Positions 18,403-29,007 of a stretch of DNA of 64,000 nucleotides are shown here, one piece after another; positions within the stretch are counted from its first letter, which is position 1; each line of letters starts with the position of its first letter. The position numbers and the translations under genes were made by a program. The notes under the pieces are model-generated. The model saw nothing but the letters and a program-made list of their open reading frames with translations. It did not search any database and was not told the DNA's origin. The stretch comes from Mycobacterium sp. E1747 (GTDB lineage Bacteria > Actinomycetota > Actinomycetes > Mycobacteriales > Mycobacteriaceae), in NCBI RefSeq assembly GCF_001667775.1, contig NZ_LZJI01000185.1, positions 1-64,000 of the forward strand, read 5' to 3'.

Positions 18403-19476
18403 GTGTTGCCGGATTACGTGCTGTTGCCGCCGGAGATCAATTCGGCGCGGATGTACGCGGGGCCGCGCTCGGGGACGATGTGGACGGCGGCGGCCGCGTG
18501 GGACGCGTTGTCCGCCCAGCTGGCATCCGCGGCGAGTTCCTTCGAGTTGACGGTGTCCACCCTGACGGGTGGCGCATGGCAGGGCCCGGCATCGATGACG
18601 ATGGCGACGGCCGCCGCCCCGTACGTGCAGTGGCTGACCGCGACCTCCGGGCAGGCGGAGTTGGTGGCCAACCAAACCCGCTTGTCGGCCGGCGCGTTCG
18701 AGGCGGCGTTCACCGCGACGGTGCCGCCGGAGGTGATCGCGGCCAACCGCGCGCTACTGGCGACGCTGGTCGCGACCAACATCCTCGGTCAGAACACCTC
18801 GGCGATCGCGGCGACCGAAGCCCAGTACGCCGAGATGTGGGCCCAGGACGTGGCGGCGATGACCGCCTACGACGCCAGCATCCGGACGGCCGAGGCGACG
18901 TGGACGCCGTTCAGCAACCCGCCCCTCACCCTGACCAGCCTGCCCATGCCGACGTTCACCTCGTTCGGCCAGGAACTGCTCCAGGCCCTGAGCCAGTCGT
19001 TAACCCAGCAACTGATGAACCCGATGACCCAGCTGCAGATGCTCTCGACGCCCGCCCAGTTCGCGATGGAACCGATGAACACGGTGATGGGCCAACTGGT
19101 GTCCAGCACCAATCCGCTGGTGGGCGGCGCCGGCACCGTCCCCGCGCTGGATCCGGTCCTGGCGTCCAACGTCAGCCCGGGCGTCGGCAGCCCCAGCCCC
19201 ATCGCCGCCCAGCTCGCCGGGCGCGTCGTCTCGGCGAGTACGGGCCGGGCCGGCTCGGTCGGCTCGCTGTCCGTGCCCTCCAGCTGGGCCGACGCCGCGG
19301 CGCCGGCGACGGCACCTACTCCGGCTGCCGTGGCGCCCAGCAGCCCGGTCACCCCACTTTCCGTGAGCCCGCTCACCACGCCGCAGCTGCCCTCCACTGG
19401 CCTCCCCGGGCGGGCGACGGCCCAGTCGATCGCCGGACCGCGGCAAGTTCTCGCCGCGCGCCCGGCGCTGAATTAG
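18403..19476 (+). CDS. PPE family protein, SVP subfamily
   Basis: This 357-residue protein has the N-terminal PPE domain (about residues 1-175) with [17 protein letters not shown] at the start and the WxG-type [10 protein letters not shown] segment. A proline/alanine-rich C-terminal half follows, containing [15 protein letters not shown], the Gxx-SVPxxW motif that defines the PPE-SVP group. PPE proteins are exported by ESX type VII systems, usually paired with a PE protein. A PE gene follows 16 bases downstream. The GTG at 18403 has an aagggg site and is preferred to an in-frame TTG at 18382. Corresponds in position to PPE42 (Rv2608), but the hydrolase domain is in the next gene. Confidence 0.9.
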   Translation: MLPDYVLLPPEINSARMYAGPRSGTMWTAAAAWDALSAQLASAASSFELTVSTLTGGAWQGPASMTMATAAAPYVQWLTATSGQAELVANQTRLSAGAFEAAFTATVPPEVIAANRALLATLVATNILGQNTSAIAATEAQYAEMWAQDVAAMTAYDASIRTAEATWTPFSNPPLTLTSLPMPTFTSFGQELLQALSQSLTQQLMNPMTQLQMLSTPAQFAMEPMNTVMGQLVSSTNPLVGGAGTVPALDPVLASNVSPGVGSPSPIAAQLAGRVVSASTGRAGSVGSLSVPSSWADAAAPATAPTPAAVAPSSPVTPLSVSPLTTPQLPSTGLPGRATAQSIAGPRQVLAARPALN

Positions 19477-19492
19477 CAACGGGGGAGCGCCG

Positions 19493-20692
19493 ATGTCGTT
19501 CGTGATCACCGACCCCGACGCGATGGCGACGGCCGCCGACGAGCTGCAAGGCCTCGGCTCGTCCCTACAGGCGACAAACGCGGCCGTGGCCGGCCCGACG
19601 ACGGCGGTGCTGCCGCCCGCCACGGATTCGGTGTCGCTGCGCGTGGCGACGATGCTGGACGCGCACGCCCAGCAGTACCAGGCGCTGAGCGCGCAGGCGG
19701 AACTGTTCCACAACCAGTTCGTGCAAACCCTGATCACCGCGAAGAACGCGTACGCCGAAACGGAGACCACCAACACGGCCGCCATGCAGTCGTCGACGGC
19801 GTCGCAGAAGATCGCGCTGATCATGGGCGGCACCGGGCGCCCGTCGCCGGACCTGAGATACATGACGTCCATCCAGCAGGCGTATCTCGCCACGAATTAC
19901 TCCGACTACACGCTGGTGAGTTTGCATACCCCCGAACAGTTTTGGCCGATCACCGGGCTTGGCAGCGAAACCTTCGGCAAGTCGGTCTATCAGGGGATGG
20001 CCACGCTGAACTCCGCGATCCTGACGCAGACGGCGGCCGGCAATCACGTTGTGGTCGTTGGTTATTCGCAGAGTGCGACGATCGCCAGCCTGGAGATGCG
20101 CTACCTGCAGGCCCTGCCGGCCGCCCTACGCCCCAGTCAGGACCTGCTCAACTTCGTCCTGCTCGCCGACCCGAACAACCCGATGGGCGGCATCCTGACG
20201 CACTTCATCCCGGGCTTCGGTGCGTTCCACTTCGCCACCCCACTCACCACGTCCTACGCGACCTCCATCTTCACGTTGCAATACGACGCGATCGCCAACT
20301 TCCCGGCGAACTGGTTGTGGCTTCCGTCTGACCTCAACGCCCTGTTCGGGTTTCTCGACCTGCACCACACGATGCCCTTCTTGTCCGCCGCGCAGGTCGC
20401 CGGCGCTATCCAGCAGCATGTTGGCAACATGACCTTTTACTTCATGCAGACCGCGCAGTTGCCGCTGCTAGATCCCGTGCGGTGGATCCCCCTCCTCGGC
20501 AATCCGCTGGCGGACCTGCTGCAGCCGTTCGTCAAACCGTTCGTCGACCTCGGCTACTACGCGCCCGGGATTTTGCCCGGCCCGGTGAGCATCGCCGGTT
20601 CCCTCAGCCAGGGCCTCACGTCCGGAATCGGTAGCCCGCTGGTGCTGGGGTTGCCCCCGCTGGCCTCCAACGGTTTGGCGAGCGGTTTCTAG
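19493..20692 (+). CDS. PE family protein with C-terminal PE-PPE serine hydrolase domain
   Basis: This 399-residue protein has an N-terminal PE helical domain (residues 1-95, MSFVITDPDAMATAADEL) ending in a YxxxE type VII export signal (Y87-E91). An alpha/beta-hydrolase-like PE-PPE domain follows, with the nucleophile motif G190-Y-S192-Q-S194 (GxSxS). Such domains show esterase activity in studied homologues and act at the cell surface. A ggggg ribosome site precedes the ATG. It probably forms an operon and a secreted heterodimer with the PPE protein encoded just upstream. Confidence 0.9.
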   Translation: MSFVITDPDAMATAADELQGLGSSLQATNAAVAGPTTAVLPPATDSVSLRVATMLDAHAQQYQALSAQAELFHNQFVQTLITAKNAYAETETTNTAAMQSSTASQKIALIMGGTGRPSPDLRYMTSIQQAYLATNYSDYTLVSLHTPEQFWPITGLGSETFGKSVYQGMATLNSAILTQTAAGNHVVVVGYSQSATIASLEMRYLQALPAALRPSQDLLNFVLLADPNNPMGGILTHFIPGFGAFHFATPLTTSYATSIFTLQYDAIANFPANWLWLPSDLNALFGFLDLHHTMPFLSAAQVAGAIQQHVGNMTFYFMQTAQLPLLDPVRWIPLLGNPLADLLQPFVKPFVDLGYYAPGILPGPVSIAGSLSQGLTSGIGSPLVLGLPPLASNGLASGF

Positions 20693-20697
20693 CGCAG

Positions 20698-21747
20698 TCA
20701 GCGAATCGACACCAGCGGGCCCGGCGCCCGGCCGCCGGCCAAGGCGACCGCGTCGGCGAGGAGCTCACCCAGCTGCGTCGGGTATACCGTCTCCCCGGCG
20801 CCGGCCAGCCGGGCGATGTCAGCGGCGTCGCACCAGCGGTGGCCGTGAATGTAGCTGCGTTCCAAGTCGGTGCGGCCCGCACCGGACGGCTCGAAGCGCT
20901 GGGTGCGGTGGACGAAGTAGAACTCTTCGCTGTCGATCAGCGAGCCGTTGAACTCGAAGACCTCGTCACGCCGCCAGACCGGGCCCACGATGTCGCCGGG
21001 CGCCACGGTGAGACCCGTCTCCTCCGCCAGCTCGCGGGCGGCGGCCTCGGCCAACCGCTCCCCCCGCTGTACCTCCCCGCCGACGGTGATCCACCACTTC
21101 GGCGCTTCGTTCTTGAGTGGCCCGCGGCCGACAGCAGGGTCGGAGCCGCGCAGCAGCAGCACCGCACCGGTCTCGTCGAGCAGCACCACGCGCGCCGACG
21201 TGCGGTGGCTGAGCACTCCGTTGAAGGAGCCGACGTCGCCGTGAGCCAGCGCGTGCGGGCGCTCGACGATCTCGAAATAACTTGGCAGCGCTGCTGTTCC
21301 GCCGAGACGAAGGGTCCGCACCAGGAATCGCTCGCGCAGCGCAAGGGTGTCCCGGACCGCGTCATTGTGGAACCGGCGGGCCAGCAGTACCCGGGCCTCG
21401 GCGTCGGCCAGCTCGGCGATCAGCCCGGCCGGCAGCGCGGCCGGGTCGACGATCGCCAGCGCGGCCGAGAGTTCGTTCTCCCGTGATTCGCGCTCCTGCC
21501 GCGGCGCCGCCTCGGCGGCGTCGGCCAGAGCGGCCAACCGCCTGCCCTCCGGGGCGCCGCCGTAGGCGTCGATGGCGACCGCACGGGCGACCACAGCGCG
21601 CCGCGCCAAAGCGCCGTCGAGCGCCTGCCACGACAGGTCGTAGCGGACGTGCAGCCGGTCCAGTCGGTTGGCCGTCTGATAGGCCCAGGCGCCCAGGACC
21701 GCCAGCAGCCCGACCAATACCGCGATGCCGACGGCGAGCCACGTCAT
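20698..21747 (-). CDS. Membrane-anchored Nudix hydrolase with LemA-like helical region (Rv2609c type)
   Basis: This 349-residue protein has an N-terminal membrane helix (residues 3-24), a long helical region (about 30-150, with RYDLSWQALDGALARR resembling LemA proteins) and a C-terminal Nudix domain with a complete Nudix box (GGEVQRGE...RELAEETGL). Nudix enzymes cleave nucleoside diphosphates linked to another moiety; the substrate here is unknown. It is the last gene of the pim operon: its start overlaps the pimA stop (TGATG). An exporter-facing or membrane-bound house-cleaning role for CDP- or GDP-linked lipid precursors is inference from that context. Confidence 0.87.
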   Translation of the reverse strand: MTWLAVGIAVLVGLLAVLGAWAYQTANRLDRLHVRYDLSWQALDGALARRAVVARAVAIDAYGGAPEGRRLAALADAAEAAPRQERESRENELSAALAIVDPAALPAGLIAELADAEARVLLARRFHNDAVRDTLALRERFLVRTLRLGGTAALPSYFEIVERPHALAHGDVGSFNGVLSHRTSARVVLLDETGAVLLLRGSDPAVGRGPLKNEAPKWWITVGGEVQRGERLAEAAARELAEETGLTVAPGDIVGPVWRRDEVFEFNGSLIDSEEFYFVHRTQRFEPSGAGRTDLERSYIHGHRWCDAADIARLAGAGETVYPTQLGELLADAVALAGGRAPGPLVSIR

Positions 21748-22871
21748 CAGCTCGCCACCTGAACTTTGGCGCCGCTCGCTGCGACGGTCTCGTAGACGCG
21801 CATGATCTCACTGGCCACCACCGCCCAGTCGTAACGCTGGACGGCGGCCGAACCGGCCGCGACATAGCGTTCGCGCAGCACATCGTTTTCTAGCACCGAG
21901 ATGAGGGCGTCCGCCAGCGCAGCGCCGTCACCGACCGGCACCAGGCACCCCACTTCGCCGTCGCGCAGCACCCGCCGAAAGGCGTCCAGGTCGCTGGCCA
22001 CCACCGCGGTGCCCGCGGCCATGGCCTCGACCAGGACGATGCCAAAGCTCTCGCCACCCACGTGAGGCGCGCAATACACGTCGGCGCTGCGCATCGCCGA
22101 CGCCTTTCCGGCGTCGTCGACCTGGCCCAGAAACCGCATGTGCTTGACCAATTCGCCTGCCTCGCTGCGCAATTCAGCCTCGTCGCCGCGGCCGACGATG
22201 AGCAGCTCAACGTCTGGGAAGTGCTGAACCACCCCGGGTAGCGCTTCGAGCAGGACCGACATGCCCTTGCGGGACTCGTCGTAGCGGCCCAGGAACAGCA
22301 CCGTCTTGCCCGGCCGCGGGTAGCCGTCGAGCGGAAGCGCCGAGGCGAACGAGTCGACGTCGACGCCGTTGGGGATCTCGACCGCGTCGGTACCCAGCGC
22401 CTCCATCTGCCAGCGGCGGGCCAGGTCCGACACCGCGATCCGGCCGACGATCTTTTCGTGCATCGGCCGCAGGATGCCCTGAAAGACCGTCAGCGTCAGC
22501 GATTTGGTGGTCGAGGTGTGAAACGTCGCGACGATCGGTCCCTCGGCGATGTTGAGGGCCAGCATCGACAGGCTCGGCGCGTTGGGCTCGTGCAGGTGCA
22601 GCACGTCGAAATCGCCTTCGGCGAGCCACTTTTTGACCTTGCGGTGGGTTGCCGGGCCGAACCGCAGCCGGGCCACCGAGCCGTTGTAGGGAATGGGCAC
22701 GGCCTTGCCCGCGGAGACGACGTAGTCCGGCAACACCGCGTGCGGCGACGCCGGCGCGAGGACGCTCACCTGCTGCCCGCGCCGACGCATCACCTCGGCC
22801 AGCTGCAAGACGTGCGACTGCACCCCGCCCGGGACGTCGAACGAGTAGGGGCAGACCATGCCGATGCGCAT
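21747..22871 (-). CDS. pimA: Phosphatidylinositol mannosyltransferase PimA
   Basis: This 374-residue GT4 glycosyltransferase moves mannose from GDP-mannose to the 2-position of phosphatidylinositol on the cytoplasmic face, the first step of PIM, LM and LAM synthesis. Residues known to matter in M. smegmatis PimA are present at the expected positions: H118 (TFHTS), R196 and K202 (GRYDESRKG), and E274 (GGESFG), together with the N-terminal GGVQSH loop. Start and stop each overlap neighbours by one or more bases, so the operon pgsA-patA-pimA-Nudix is translationally coupled. Confidence 0.97.
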   Translation of the reverse strand: MRIGMVCPYSFDVPGGVQSHVLQLAEVMRRRGQQVSVLAPASPHAVLPDYVVSAGKAVPIPYNGSVARLRFGPATHRKVKKWLAEGDFDVLHLHEPNAPSLSMLALNIAEGPIVATFHTSTTKSLTLTVFQGILRPMHEKIVGRIAVSDLARRWQMEALGTDAVEIPNGVDVDSFASALPLDGYPRPGKTVLFLGRYDESRKGMSVLLEALPGVVQHFPDVELLIVGRGDEAELRSEAGELVKHMRFLGQVDDAGKASAMRSADVYCAPHVGGESFGIVLVEAMAAGTAVVASDLDAFRRVLRDGEVGCLVPVGDGAALADALISVLENDVLRERYVAAGSAAVQRYDWAVVASEIMRVYETVAASGAKVQVAS

Positions 22872-23812
22872 CAGGTCTCCCTGAGCCGCGCCTGCCTGGC
22901 TTCAGACAGGTCGGCGAGCCACTGCGGTTGCAGCATGTGCCAATCCTCGGGGTGCACGGCGATGTTCTGCGCGAACCGGTCGGCCAGCGCCTGGGTGATG
23001 GCGCCGACGTCGCCGCTGCTGCAGTCCAGTGGTGGGAACACCTCAAACCCCCAGCCGTCGCCGTCGAACCAGCAGTGCACCGGAAGCAACGCCGCCCCGG
23101 TCGCGACCGCCAGCTTCGCCGGTCCGGCCGGCATCCGGGTGGCCTCACCGAAGAAGTCGACCTGCACACCCGTGCGGGTGAGGTCGCGATCGGCCATCAG
23201 GCACACCAGTTGGTTCGCCCGCAGCCGATCGCACAGTACATCGAAGGGCGGCCGTTCGCCTCCGGACAGCGGCAGCACCTCGAAGCCGAGGCTCTCGCGA
23301 TAGCGCAGGAAACGCCGGTACAACGACTCGGGCTCGAGCCTTTCGGCGACGGTGATGAAGGTGCCGCGCGTCTGGGTGAACCACACGCCGGCCATGTCCC
23401 AGTTTCCGCTGTGGGGCAACGCGCAGATCGCGCCGCGGCCTTCGGCCAGCGCCGAGTCCAGGTTCTCGGCGCCCCGGAACGCGGCGTCGAGTTCGCCGGA
23501 GAGCGCACGCAGGTTCATCGACGGCAGGCGGAACGCCTCCCGCCAGTAACGGGCGTAGGAGGCCAGCGACGCGCGCATCAGGTCGTCGGGCACTTCGGCG
23601 GGCGCGACACCGATGACGCGGGCCAGGTTCTTGCGCAGCTGCTGCGGACCGCCGCGGCGTGCCGCGTAGCGTGCCCCGGTCTCGAACGCCGAGCGCGCCG
23701 CGAATTCCGGCATCGCCCGCACGGCCATCCAGCCGGCCGCATACGTCCAGTCGCTCGCGGTCCCGGACACCAGGCGCCGCGGCGCGGTGATCAAACCCAA
23801 ACCCGGGATCAC
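22871..23812 (-). CDS. patA: Phosphatidylinositol mannoside acyltransferase PatA
   Basis: This 313-residue lipid A acyltransferase-like enzyme puts a palmitoyl group on the mannose of PIM. The HX4D catalytic motif is H134-D139 (LPHSGNWD), with the later PVHCWFDGDGWGFEVFPPL segment typical of the family. The GTG at 23812 overlaps the pgsA stop (GTGA) and is the start that fits the family length. Function and order match Rv2611c. Confidence 0.94.
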   Translation of the reverse strand: MIPGLGLITAPRRLVSGTASDWTYAAGWMAVRAMPEFAARSAFETGARYAARRGGPQQLRKNLARVIGVAPAEVPDDLMRASLASYARYWREAFRLPSMNLRALSGELDAAFRGAENLDSALAEGRGAICALPHSGNWDMAGVWFTQTRGTFITVAERLEPESLYRRFLRYRESLGFEVLPLSGGERPPFDVLCDRLRANQLVCLMADRDLTRTGVQVDFFGEATRMPAGPAKLAVATGAALLPVHCWFDGDGWGFEVFPPLDCSSGDVGAITQALADRFAQNIAVHPEDWHMLQPQWLADLSEARQARLRET

Positions 23813-24441
23813 GGCATGCGCTCCGTCGCGCCGGGCGAGGTCCACACCGTGCGCAGCCGCTGCACGCAGGTGACCACGCTGGCCACCGCCAGCAGCCACA
23901 TGGCCACCGGCAGCGCGGGCGGCCAGGCCACGAACGGGAAGTCCGCCACCCCGGCGCCGACCAGCACGATGATCAACCGCTCCGGGCGTTCGATGATGCC
24001 GCCGTCGCCGCGCAGCCCGCTGGCCTCGGACCGCGCCTTGATGTAGGAGATGACCTGCGAGGTCACCAGGCAGATCATGGTCGCCACCGCGAGCAGGTCG
24101 TCGTGCATGCCGAAGGCCACCCACCACAGCAGGCCGCAGAACACCGCGCCGTCGCTGACGCGGTCACAGGTGGCGTCCAGCACGGCGCCGAACCGGGTGC
24201 CGCCCCCGCGCTCGCGGGCCATCGCGCCGTCGAGCATGTCGAACAGCACGAAAAACCACACGACGCAGGCGCCGGCGAACAACTTGCCCATCGGGAACAG
24301 CGCGAGCGCCCCCGCGACGGACCCGGTGGTGCCCAGCACGGTGACCACGTCCGGCGTCAAGCCCATCCGCAGGCACGCTTTGGCGGTGGGCGTGGTGAGC
24401 CGCGCGAACGCCGCCCGCGAGAGGAACGGCACCTTGCTCAT
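23809..24441 (-). CDS. pgsA: Phosphatidylinositol (phosphate) synthase PgsA
   Basis: This 210-residue CDP-alcohol phosphatidyltransferase makes the phosphatidylinositol (phosphate) precursor from CDP-diacylglycerol and inositol phosphate. The full family motif is visible: D68, D71-G-x2-A-R76, G85-x3-D89-x3-D93, among six hydrophobic helices. The ATG at 24441 matches the M. tuberculosis N-terminus; an in-frame TTG at 24462 is rejected. It lacks the last few basic residues of Rv2612c because the frame ends at the patA overlap. Confidence 0.94.
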   Translation of the reverse strand: MSKVPFLSRAAFARLTTPTAKACLRMGLTPDVVTVLGTTGSVAGALALFPMGKLFAGACVVWFFVLFDMLDGAMARERGGGTRFGAVLDATCDRVSDGAVFCGLLWWVAFGMHDDLLAVATMICLVTSQVISYIKARSEASGLRGDGGIIERPERLIIVLVGAGVADFPFVAWPPALPVAMWLLAVASVVTCVQRLRTVWTSPGATERMP

Positions 24442-24564
24442 CTGCGGCGCTCTCCCCCGCAAGCGGGCGATATCGCCACCTCATCGCTACGTCCCCCTCG
24501 CCGCTTCACGGCTGGGGGCGCCCCCACCGCGTCGTCACCAACGCGGCTCATGCGCGCTCACGTC

Positions 24565-25140
24565 TCATGACTGGTTAGTCCACTCGGTGGCCAGCAACCG
24601 GCGGGTTTCGCGCAGCAACTGCGGGATCACCTTCGAGCCTCCGATGATGGTGATGAAGTTCGCGTCGCCGCCCCAACGGGGTACGACGTGGACGTGCAGG
24701 TGCTCGGCCAGCGACCCGCCCGCCGACGCGCCGAGGTTGAGACCGACGTTGAAGCCGTGCGGCCGCGACACGTTCTTGATCACGCGAATCGCCTTCTGGA
24801 TGAAGGCCATCAACTCCGCGCTCTCCTCGTCGGTGAGGTCCTCGAGCTCGGAAACCCGCCGATACGGCACGACCATCAGGTGCCCCGGGTTGTACGGGTA
24901 GAGGTTGAGGACGGCGTAGACGAGTTCCCCGCGCGCGACGACCAGGCCCTCCTCGTCCGGCAGTTGCGGGATGTCGGTGAACGGCTGCTCGGTCTTGCCC
25001 GAAGAGTTGGGATCGCGCTTCATCGGCGCTTCGGCCAGATAGGTCATCCGGTACGGCGTCCACAGCCGTTGCAAGTGGTCACTCTCGCCGACACCGGTGT
25101 CCAGGATGGTGTCCTCCACGCGTTCCGTCGGTTCACTCAC
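24565..25140 (-). CDS. HIT-domain Ap4A phosphorylase-like protein (Rv2613c type)
   Basis: This 191-residue protein has the histidine triad HLHVHVVPR and the upstream [16 protein letters not shown] segment of the Ap4A phosphorylase/GalT-like HIT branch. The M. tuberculosis homologue splits diadenosine tetraphosphate with phosphate into ATP and ADP. The GTG start lies inside the end of thrS (8-base overlap). Placement after thrS is suggestive, since aminoacyl-tRNA synthetases make Ap4A as a side product. The 123 bases to pgsA hold inverted G/C runs but no gene. Confidence 0.92.
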   Translation of the reverse strand: MSEPTERVEDTILDTGVGESDHLQRLWTPYRMTYLAEAPMKRDPNSSGKTEQPFTDIPQLPDEEGLVVARGELVYAVLNLYPYNPGHLMVVPYRRVSELEDLTDEESAELMAFIQKAIRVIKNVSRPHGFNVGLNLGASAGGSLAEHLHVHVVPRWGGDANFITIIGGSKVIPQLLRETRRLLATEWTNQS

Positions 25141-27187
25141 CGCCGGTCACCTTCACCAGTTCGGCGGTCGGGGCGGCATTCACGCGCTCGGCGATCCACG
25201 CCACGATGGCATCGACGGCGCTGTCGCGCGGCACACCGTTGATCTGCGTGCGGTCACCGAAGCGGAAGCTCACCGCCTTCGCCTGGACGTCGCGGTCACC
25301 CGCCAGCAACATGAACGGCACCTTCTGGGCCGTGTGGTGGACGATCTTCTTGGCCATCCGGTCGTCGCTGCTGTCCACCTCCACCCGCACGCCGTGCGAT
25401 TTCAGCTGCGCCGCAAGGCTTTCCAGGTAGGGAATGTGTTCGTCGGCGACGGGTATCCCGACCACCTGCACGGGCGCCAGCCACGCGGGGAACGCCCCCG
25501 CGTAGTGCTCGGTGAGGATACCGAAGAACCGCTCGATCGATCCGAAGAGTGCCCGGTGGATCATCACCGGCCGCTGCCGGGTTCCGTCCGGGGCGGTGTA
25601 CTCCAGCTCGAAGCGCTCCGGGAAGTTGAAGTCCACCTGGATGGTCGACATCTGCCAGCTGCGGCCCAGGGCGTCGCGGGCCTGCACGGAAATCTTCGGG
25701 CCGTAGAACGCCGCACCGCCGGGGTCGGGAACCAGTTCCAGGCCCGACTCGGCGGCCACCTCGGCCAGGGAGTTGGTGGCCTGCTCCCACATCTCGTCGG
25801 TTCCGACAAACTTCTCCGGGTCCTTGGTGGACAGCTCCAGATAGAAGTCCTCGAGGCCGTAATCGCCCAGCAGCTCGAGCACGAACCGCAGCAGCGACGC
25901 CAGTTCGCCGTGCAGCTGGTCGCGCGTGCAGAAGATGTGCGAGTCGTCCATGGTGAATCCACGCGCCCGCGTCAACCCGTGCACCACCCCGGACTTCTCG
26001 TAGCGGTAGACGGTGCCGAACTCGAAGAGCCGCAACGGAAGTTCGCGGTACGACCGCCCGCGTGACCGGAAGATCAGCGTGTGCATGGGGCAGTTCATCG
26101 GTTTGAGGTAGTAGTCCTGCCCGGGCTTGCGCACCGTTTTGTCGTCGCCCAGTTCGGCGTCGAGGTGCATCGGCGGGAACATCCCGTCGGCGTACCAGTC
26201 CAGGTGGCCGGAGGTGTGGAACAGCTGCGCCTTGGTGATGTGCGGGGTGTTGACGAACTCGTACCCGGCCTCGATGTGCTTGCGCCGTGAGTACTCCTCC
26301 AGCTCCCTGCGCACCACGCCGCCCTTGGGGTGGAAAACGGCCAGTCCCGAACCGATTTCGTCGGGGAAGCTGAACAGGTCCAGCTCGGTGCCCAGCTTGC
26401 GGTGGTCGCGCCGCTGCGCTTCGGCGAGCAGCTCGAGGTGCCGGTCCAGCGCCTCCTGCGATTCCCACGCGGTGCCGTAGATGCGTTGCAGGCTCGCGTT
26501 CTTCTGGTCCCCGCGCCAATACGCGGCGGAGCTGCGGGTCAGCTTGAACGCCGGGATGTGCTTGGTGGTGGGGATGTGCGGCCCGCGGCACAGGTCCCCC
26601 CAAACCCGTTCCCGGCTGCGGGGATTGAGGTTGTCGTAGGCGGTGAGCTCGTCACCGCCTACCTCCATGATGTCGGGGTCGCCGGACTTGTCGTCGACGA
26701 GTTCCAGCTTGTAGGGCTCGTCGGCCAATTCCGAGCGCGCCTGGTCCTTGGACTCGTAGACGCGGCGGGAGAACAGCTGCCCCTCCTTGATGATCTGGCG
26801 CATCCGCTTTTCCAGCGCCGCCAGGTCCTCGGGGGTGAACGGCTCCGCCACGTCGAAGTCGTAGTAGAAGCCGTCGGTGATGGGCGGCCCGATGCCGAGC
26901 TTCGCGTGCGGAAACATGCCCTGGACGGCTTGGGCCAGCACGTGCGCGGCCGAATGCCGGATGACGCTGCGTCCCTCGTCGGTGTTGGCCGCCACCGGCA
27001 CCACCTCGGTATCGGCTTCGGGGACCCAGCTCAGGTCCCGCAGCTTGCCGTCGGCGTCGCGCACCACCACGACCGCGTCGGGCTCCCCGCGGCCCGGCAG
27101 CCCCGCCTCCCGCACCGCGGCCGCGGCGGTGGTCCCGGTCGGCACCCGGATAGGGCCTGCTGGGGACGGGTTTGCGGGGGCGCTCAT
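25133..27187 (-). CDS. thrS: Threonine-tRNA ligase ThrS
   Basis: This 684-residue class II synthetase charges tRNA-Thr. Domains in order are a TGS-like N-terminus (about 10-75), the editing domain with the [11 protein letters not shown] and zinc-site segments, the catalytic core with PMNCPMH (zinc cysteine), the motif 2 region FRYEKSG-like [22 protein letters not shown], and the anticodon-binding C-terminus. The ATG at 27187 has a taggag site and gives the usual mycobacterial length. It is the first gene of the PIM operon, divergent from the antiporter gene. No T-box hairpin is evident in the short leader. Confidence 0.97.
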   Translation of the reverse strand: MSAPANPSPAGPIRVPTGTTAAAAVREAGLPGRGEPDAVVVVRDADGKLRDLSWVPEADTEVVPVAANTDEGRSVIRHSAAHVLAQAVQGMFPHAKLGIGPPITDGFYYDFDVAEPFTPEDLAALEKRMRQIIKEGQLFSRRVYESKDQARSELADEPYKLELVDDKSGDPDIMEVGGDELTAYDNLNPRSRERVWGDLCRGPHIPTTKHIPAFKLTRSSAAYWRGDQKNASLQRIYGTAWESQEALDRHLELLAEAQRRDHRKLGTELDLFSFPDEIGSGLAVFHPKGGVVRRELEEYSRRKHIEAGYEFVNTPHITKAQLFHTSGHLDWYADGMFPPMHLDAELGDDKTVRKPGQDYYLKPMNCPMHTLIFRSRGRSYRELPLRLFEFGTVYRYEKSGVVHGLTRARGFTMDDSHIFCTRDQLHGELASLLRFVLELLGDYGLEDFYLELSTKDPEKFVGTDEMWEQATNSLAEVAAESGLELVPDPGGAAFYGPKISVQARDALGRSWQMSTIQVDFNFPERFELEYTAPDGTRQRPVMIHRALFGSIERFFGILTEHYAGAFPAWLAPVQVVGIPVADEHIPYLESLAAQLKSHGVRVEVDSSDDRMAKKIVHHTAQKVPFMLLAGDRDVQAKAVSFRFGDRTQINGVPRDSAVDAIVAWIAERVNAAPTAELVKVTGGE

Positions 27188-27321
27188 CGCGTGGGGTCTC
27201 CTAGGTCGGTGGGTCGACGACCATGCTATCGGGGCGCCCAGCGGCCAAGCAGGGCCGTCGAGTAGTGCGGCATCGTCGCGGGGCGCCGCCGCCCGCAGCA
27301 AATTGTCGGCAGAATGGGTTC

Positions 27322-29001
27322 GTGGGGGCGCAGACGGCATTGGCATTGCTGCTCGCCGCTGTCGGCGCCATCGTGGTGGTCAATTGGGTCAGCGACCGCA
27401 CCGGACTCCCCAGCGCGGGATTGCTCACTCTCGTCGGTATTGGTTACGGGCTGCTGCCGGGGCCGAACGTCGGCCTTCGCCCCGACATCGTGATGACCTG
27501 CATATTGCCGCCTTTGCTCTACAACGCGGCCCTGGAGTCGTCGCTGATCGGGATACGCCGCAACCTGCGCACCGTCGTCAGCCTGTCGGTCATCCTCGTT
27601 CTGCTGACCGCGGCTTCGGTCGGCGCCGCCTTCGCCCTGCTCGTCAGTGGGGCCACGCTCGCGGTGGGCGCGGTGCTCGGCGCCGCGGTGGCACCCACTG
27701 ATCCCGTGGCGGCGCTCGCGGTCGCCCGCAAGGTCGGTCTGCCGCTCAACATCGTCACCCTCATCGAAGGCGAGGGCCTGCTCAACGACGCGACGGCGCT
27801 CACCACACTGTCGGTGGCCATCACGGTGGCCAGGGGTGCGGACTTCTCGTTTCCGTTCGCGGTCCGGGAGTTCGCCCTGGCCGCCGTGGGCGGCCTGGTG
27901 ATCGGGCTGGCATTCGCTTGGTGCCGCCGCCTGTTGCGGCGCTTTCCGCACGACGTGATGACGGCCAACGCGATCTCGCTGGCCACACCGTTTCTGACCT
28001 ATCTCGCGGCCGAGAAGGTGCACGCGTCGGCGGTGCTGGCGGTCGTCGTGTGTGGATTGGTCGTCGGACACGACTCACCCCGGTCGGAGTCGGGCGCGAG
28101 CCGGTTGCAGACCCGGGCCGTGTGGCGGTTGGCCAACTTCCTCCTCGAGGGTCTCGTCTTCCTGTTGATAGGTCAGCAGTTCCCGGCCGTCCTCGACGGC
28201 CTGCGCGGCTACCCGGTGTCGACCATCGTCGTGGCGACCACCGTGACCACCGCGGCGGTGCTGCTGGTGCGGCCGTTGTGGCTGATACTCACGCAGTCGC
28301 TGCCGCGGTCACTGCATACCCGGCTCGGGAACGTCACGGGTACCGCCGACGACGATGACGATGACGATCACGATCCGGCCCCAGCCCGTCCCCGACGCGA
28401 CCGCAACGCGGAGAGACTCAGTGGCCGTGAGATTTTCGTGCTGAGCTGGGCCGGCACCCGAGGCGTCGTCAGCCTCGCCGCGATCTTCGCCGTGCCCTTC
28501 ACGACGGACAGTGGCGCACGGTTTCCGGTCCGCGATCTCTTGTTGTTCTGCACCTTGGTGGTCGTGCTGGTGACGCTGATCGGTCAAGGCAGCACTTTCG
28601 GCCCGGTCGCGCGTGCTCTCGGCGTTCACGCAAAGGCCGTCGACGAGCTGCGCCTGCGCAATCGGGCGCGCACGGCCGCCGTCCGCGCCGCCCTCGACGC
28701 ACTCGACGAGCTCAGTCAAGGAAGCGAAGCCGACGCCAGGGCGATCGACGCGGTGCGAAAGCAGTTGTGCACCCGGCTCGAGCGGTATCAACGCCGGCTC
28801 GATCTGCTGTCGGATTCCGACGACTTACCCAGCCATCCCGAATACGAGGCGGCCGTCGCGATCCGGCGGGCGGCCATCGATGCCGAGCGCGACGAACTGG
28901 TGCGCTGGCGTGACGCCGGCATGCTGCCCGATCGGAGCCTTCGGGTGCTCGAACGCGAACTCGACCACGAAGAGGTGATGCTGCCGACCACCCGGCTCTG
29001 A
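27322..29001 (+). CDS. CPA1 family Na+/H+ antiporter (NhaP/YjcE type)
   Basis: This 559-residue protein has about 12 hydrophobic helices over residues 1-420 and a charged, coiled C-terminal tail. The ion-binding Asn-Asp pair of the CPA1 family is in [11 protein letters not shown], and APTDPVAAL gives the unwound helix with a conserved Asp. A seven-Asp run in the loop near residue 370 is unusual. The GTG at 27322 starts directly at the first membrane helix; an upstream in-frame start would add a basic 33-residue extension unlike the family. Export of Na+ or K+ in exchange for protons is the family role. Confidence 0.88.
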   Translation: MGAQTALALLLAAVGAIVVVNWVSDRTGLPSAGLLTLVGIGYGLLPGPNVGLRPDIVMTCILPPLLYNAALESSLIGIRRNLRTVVSLSVILVLLTAASVGAAFALLVSGATLAVGAVLGAAVAPTDPVAALAVARKVGLPLNIVTLIEGEGLLNDATALTTLSVAITVARGADFSFPFAVREFALAAVGGLVIGLAFAWCRRLLRRFPHDVMTANAISLATPFLTYLAAEKVHASAVLAVVVCGLVVGHDSPRSESGASRLQTRAVWRLANFLLEGLVFLLIGQQFPAVLDGLRGYPVSTIVVATTVTTAAVLLVRPLWLILTQSLPRSLHTRLGNVTGTADDDDDDDHDPAPARPRRDRNAERLSGREIFVLSWAGTRGVVSLAAIFAVPFTTDSGARFPVRDLLLFCTLVVVLVTLIGQGSTFGPVARALGVHAKAVDELRLRNRARTAAVRAALDALDELSQGSEADARAIDAVRKQLCTRLERYQRRLDLLSDSDDLPSHPEYEAAVAIRRAAIDAERDELVRWRDAGMLPDRSLRVLERELDHEEVMLPTTRL

Positions 29002-29007
29002 CCCGGC

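Noticed and set aside
24442..24564. Gene or regulatory RNA between pgsA and the HIT gene
   Set aside because: The stretch has G/C runs and a ccccgcaagcggg palindrome also found in the ruvB tail, but no frame with a ribosome site and no clear RNA fold.
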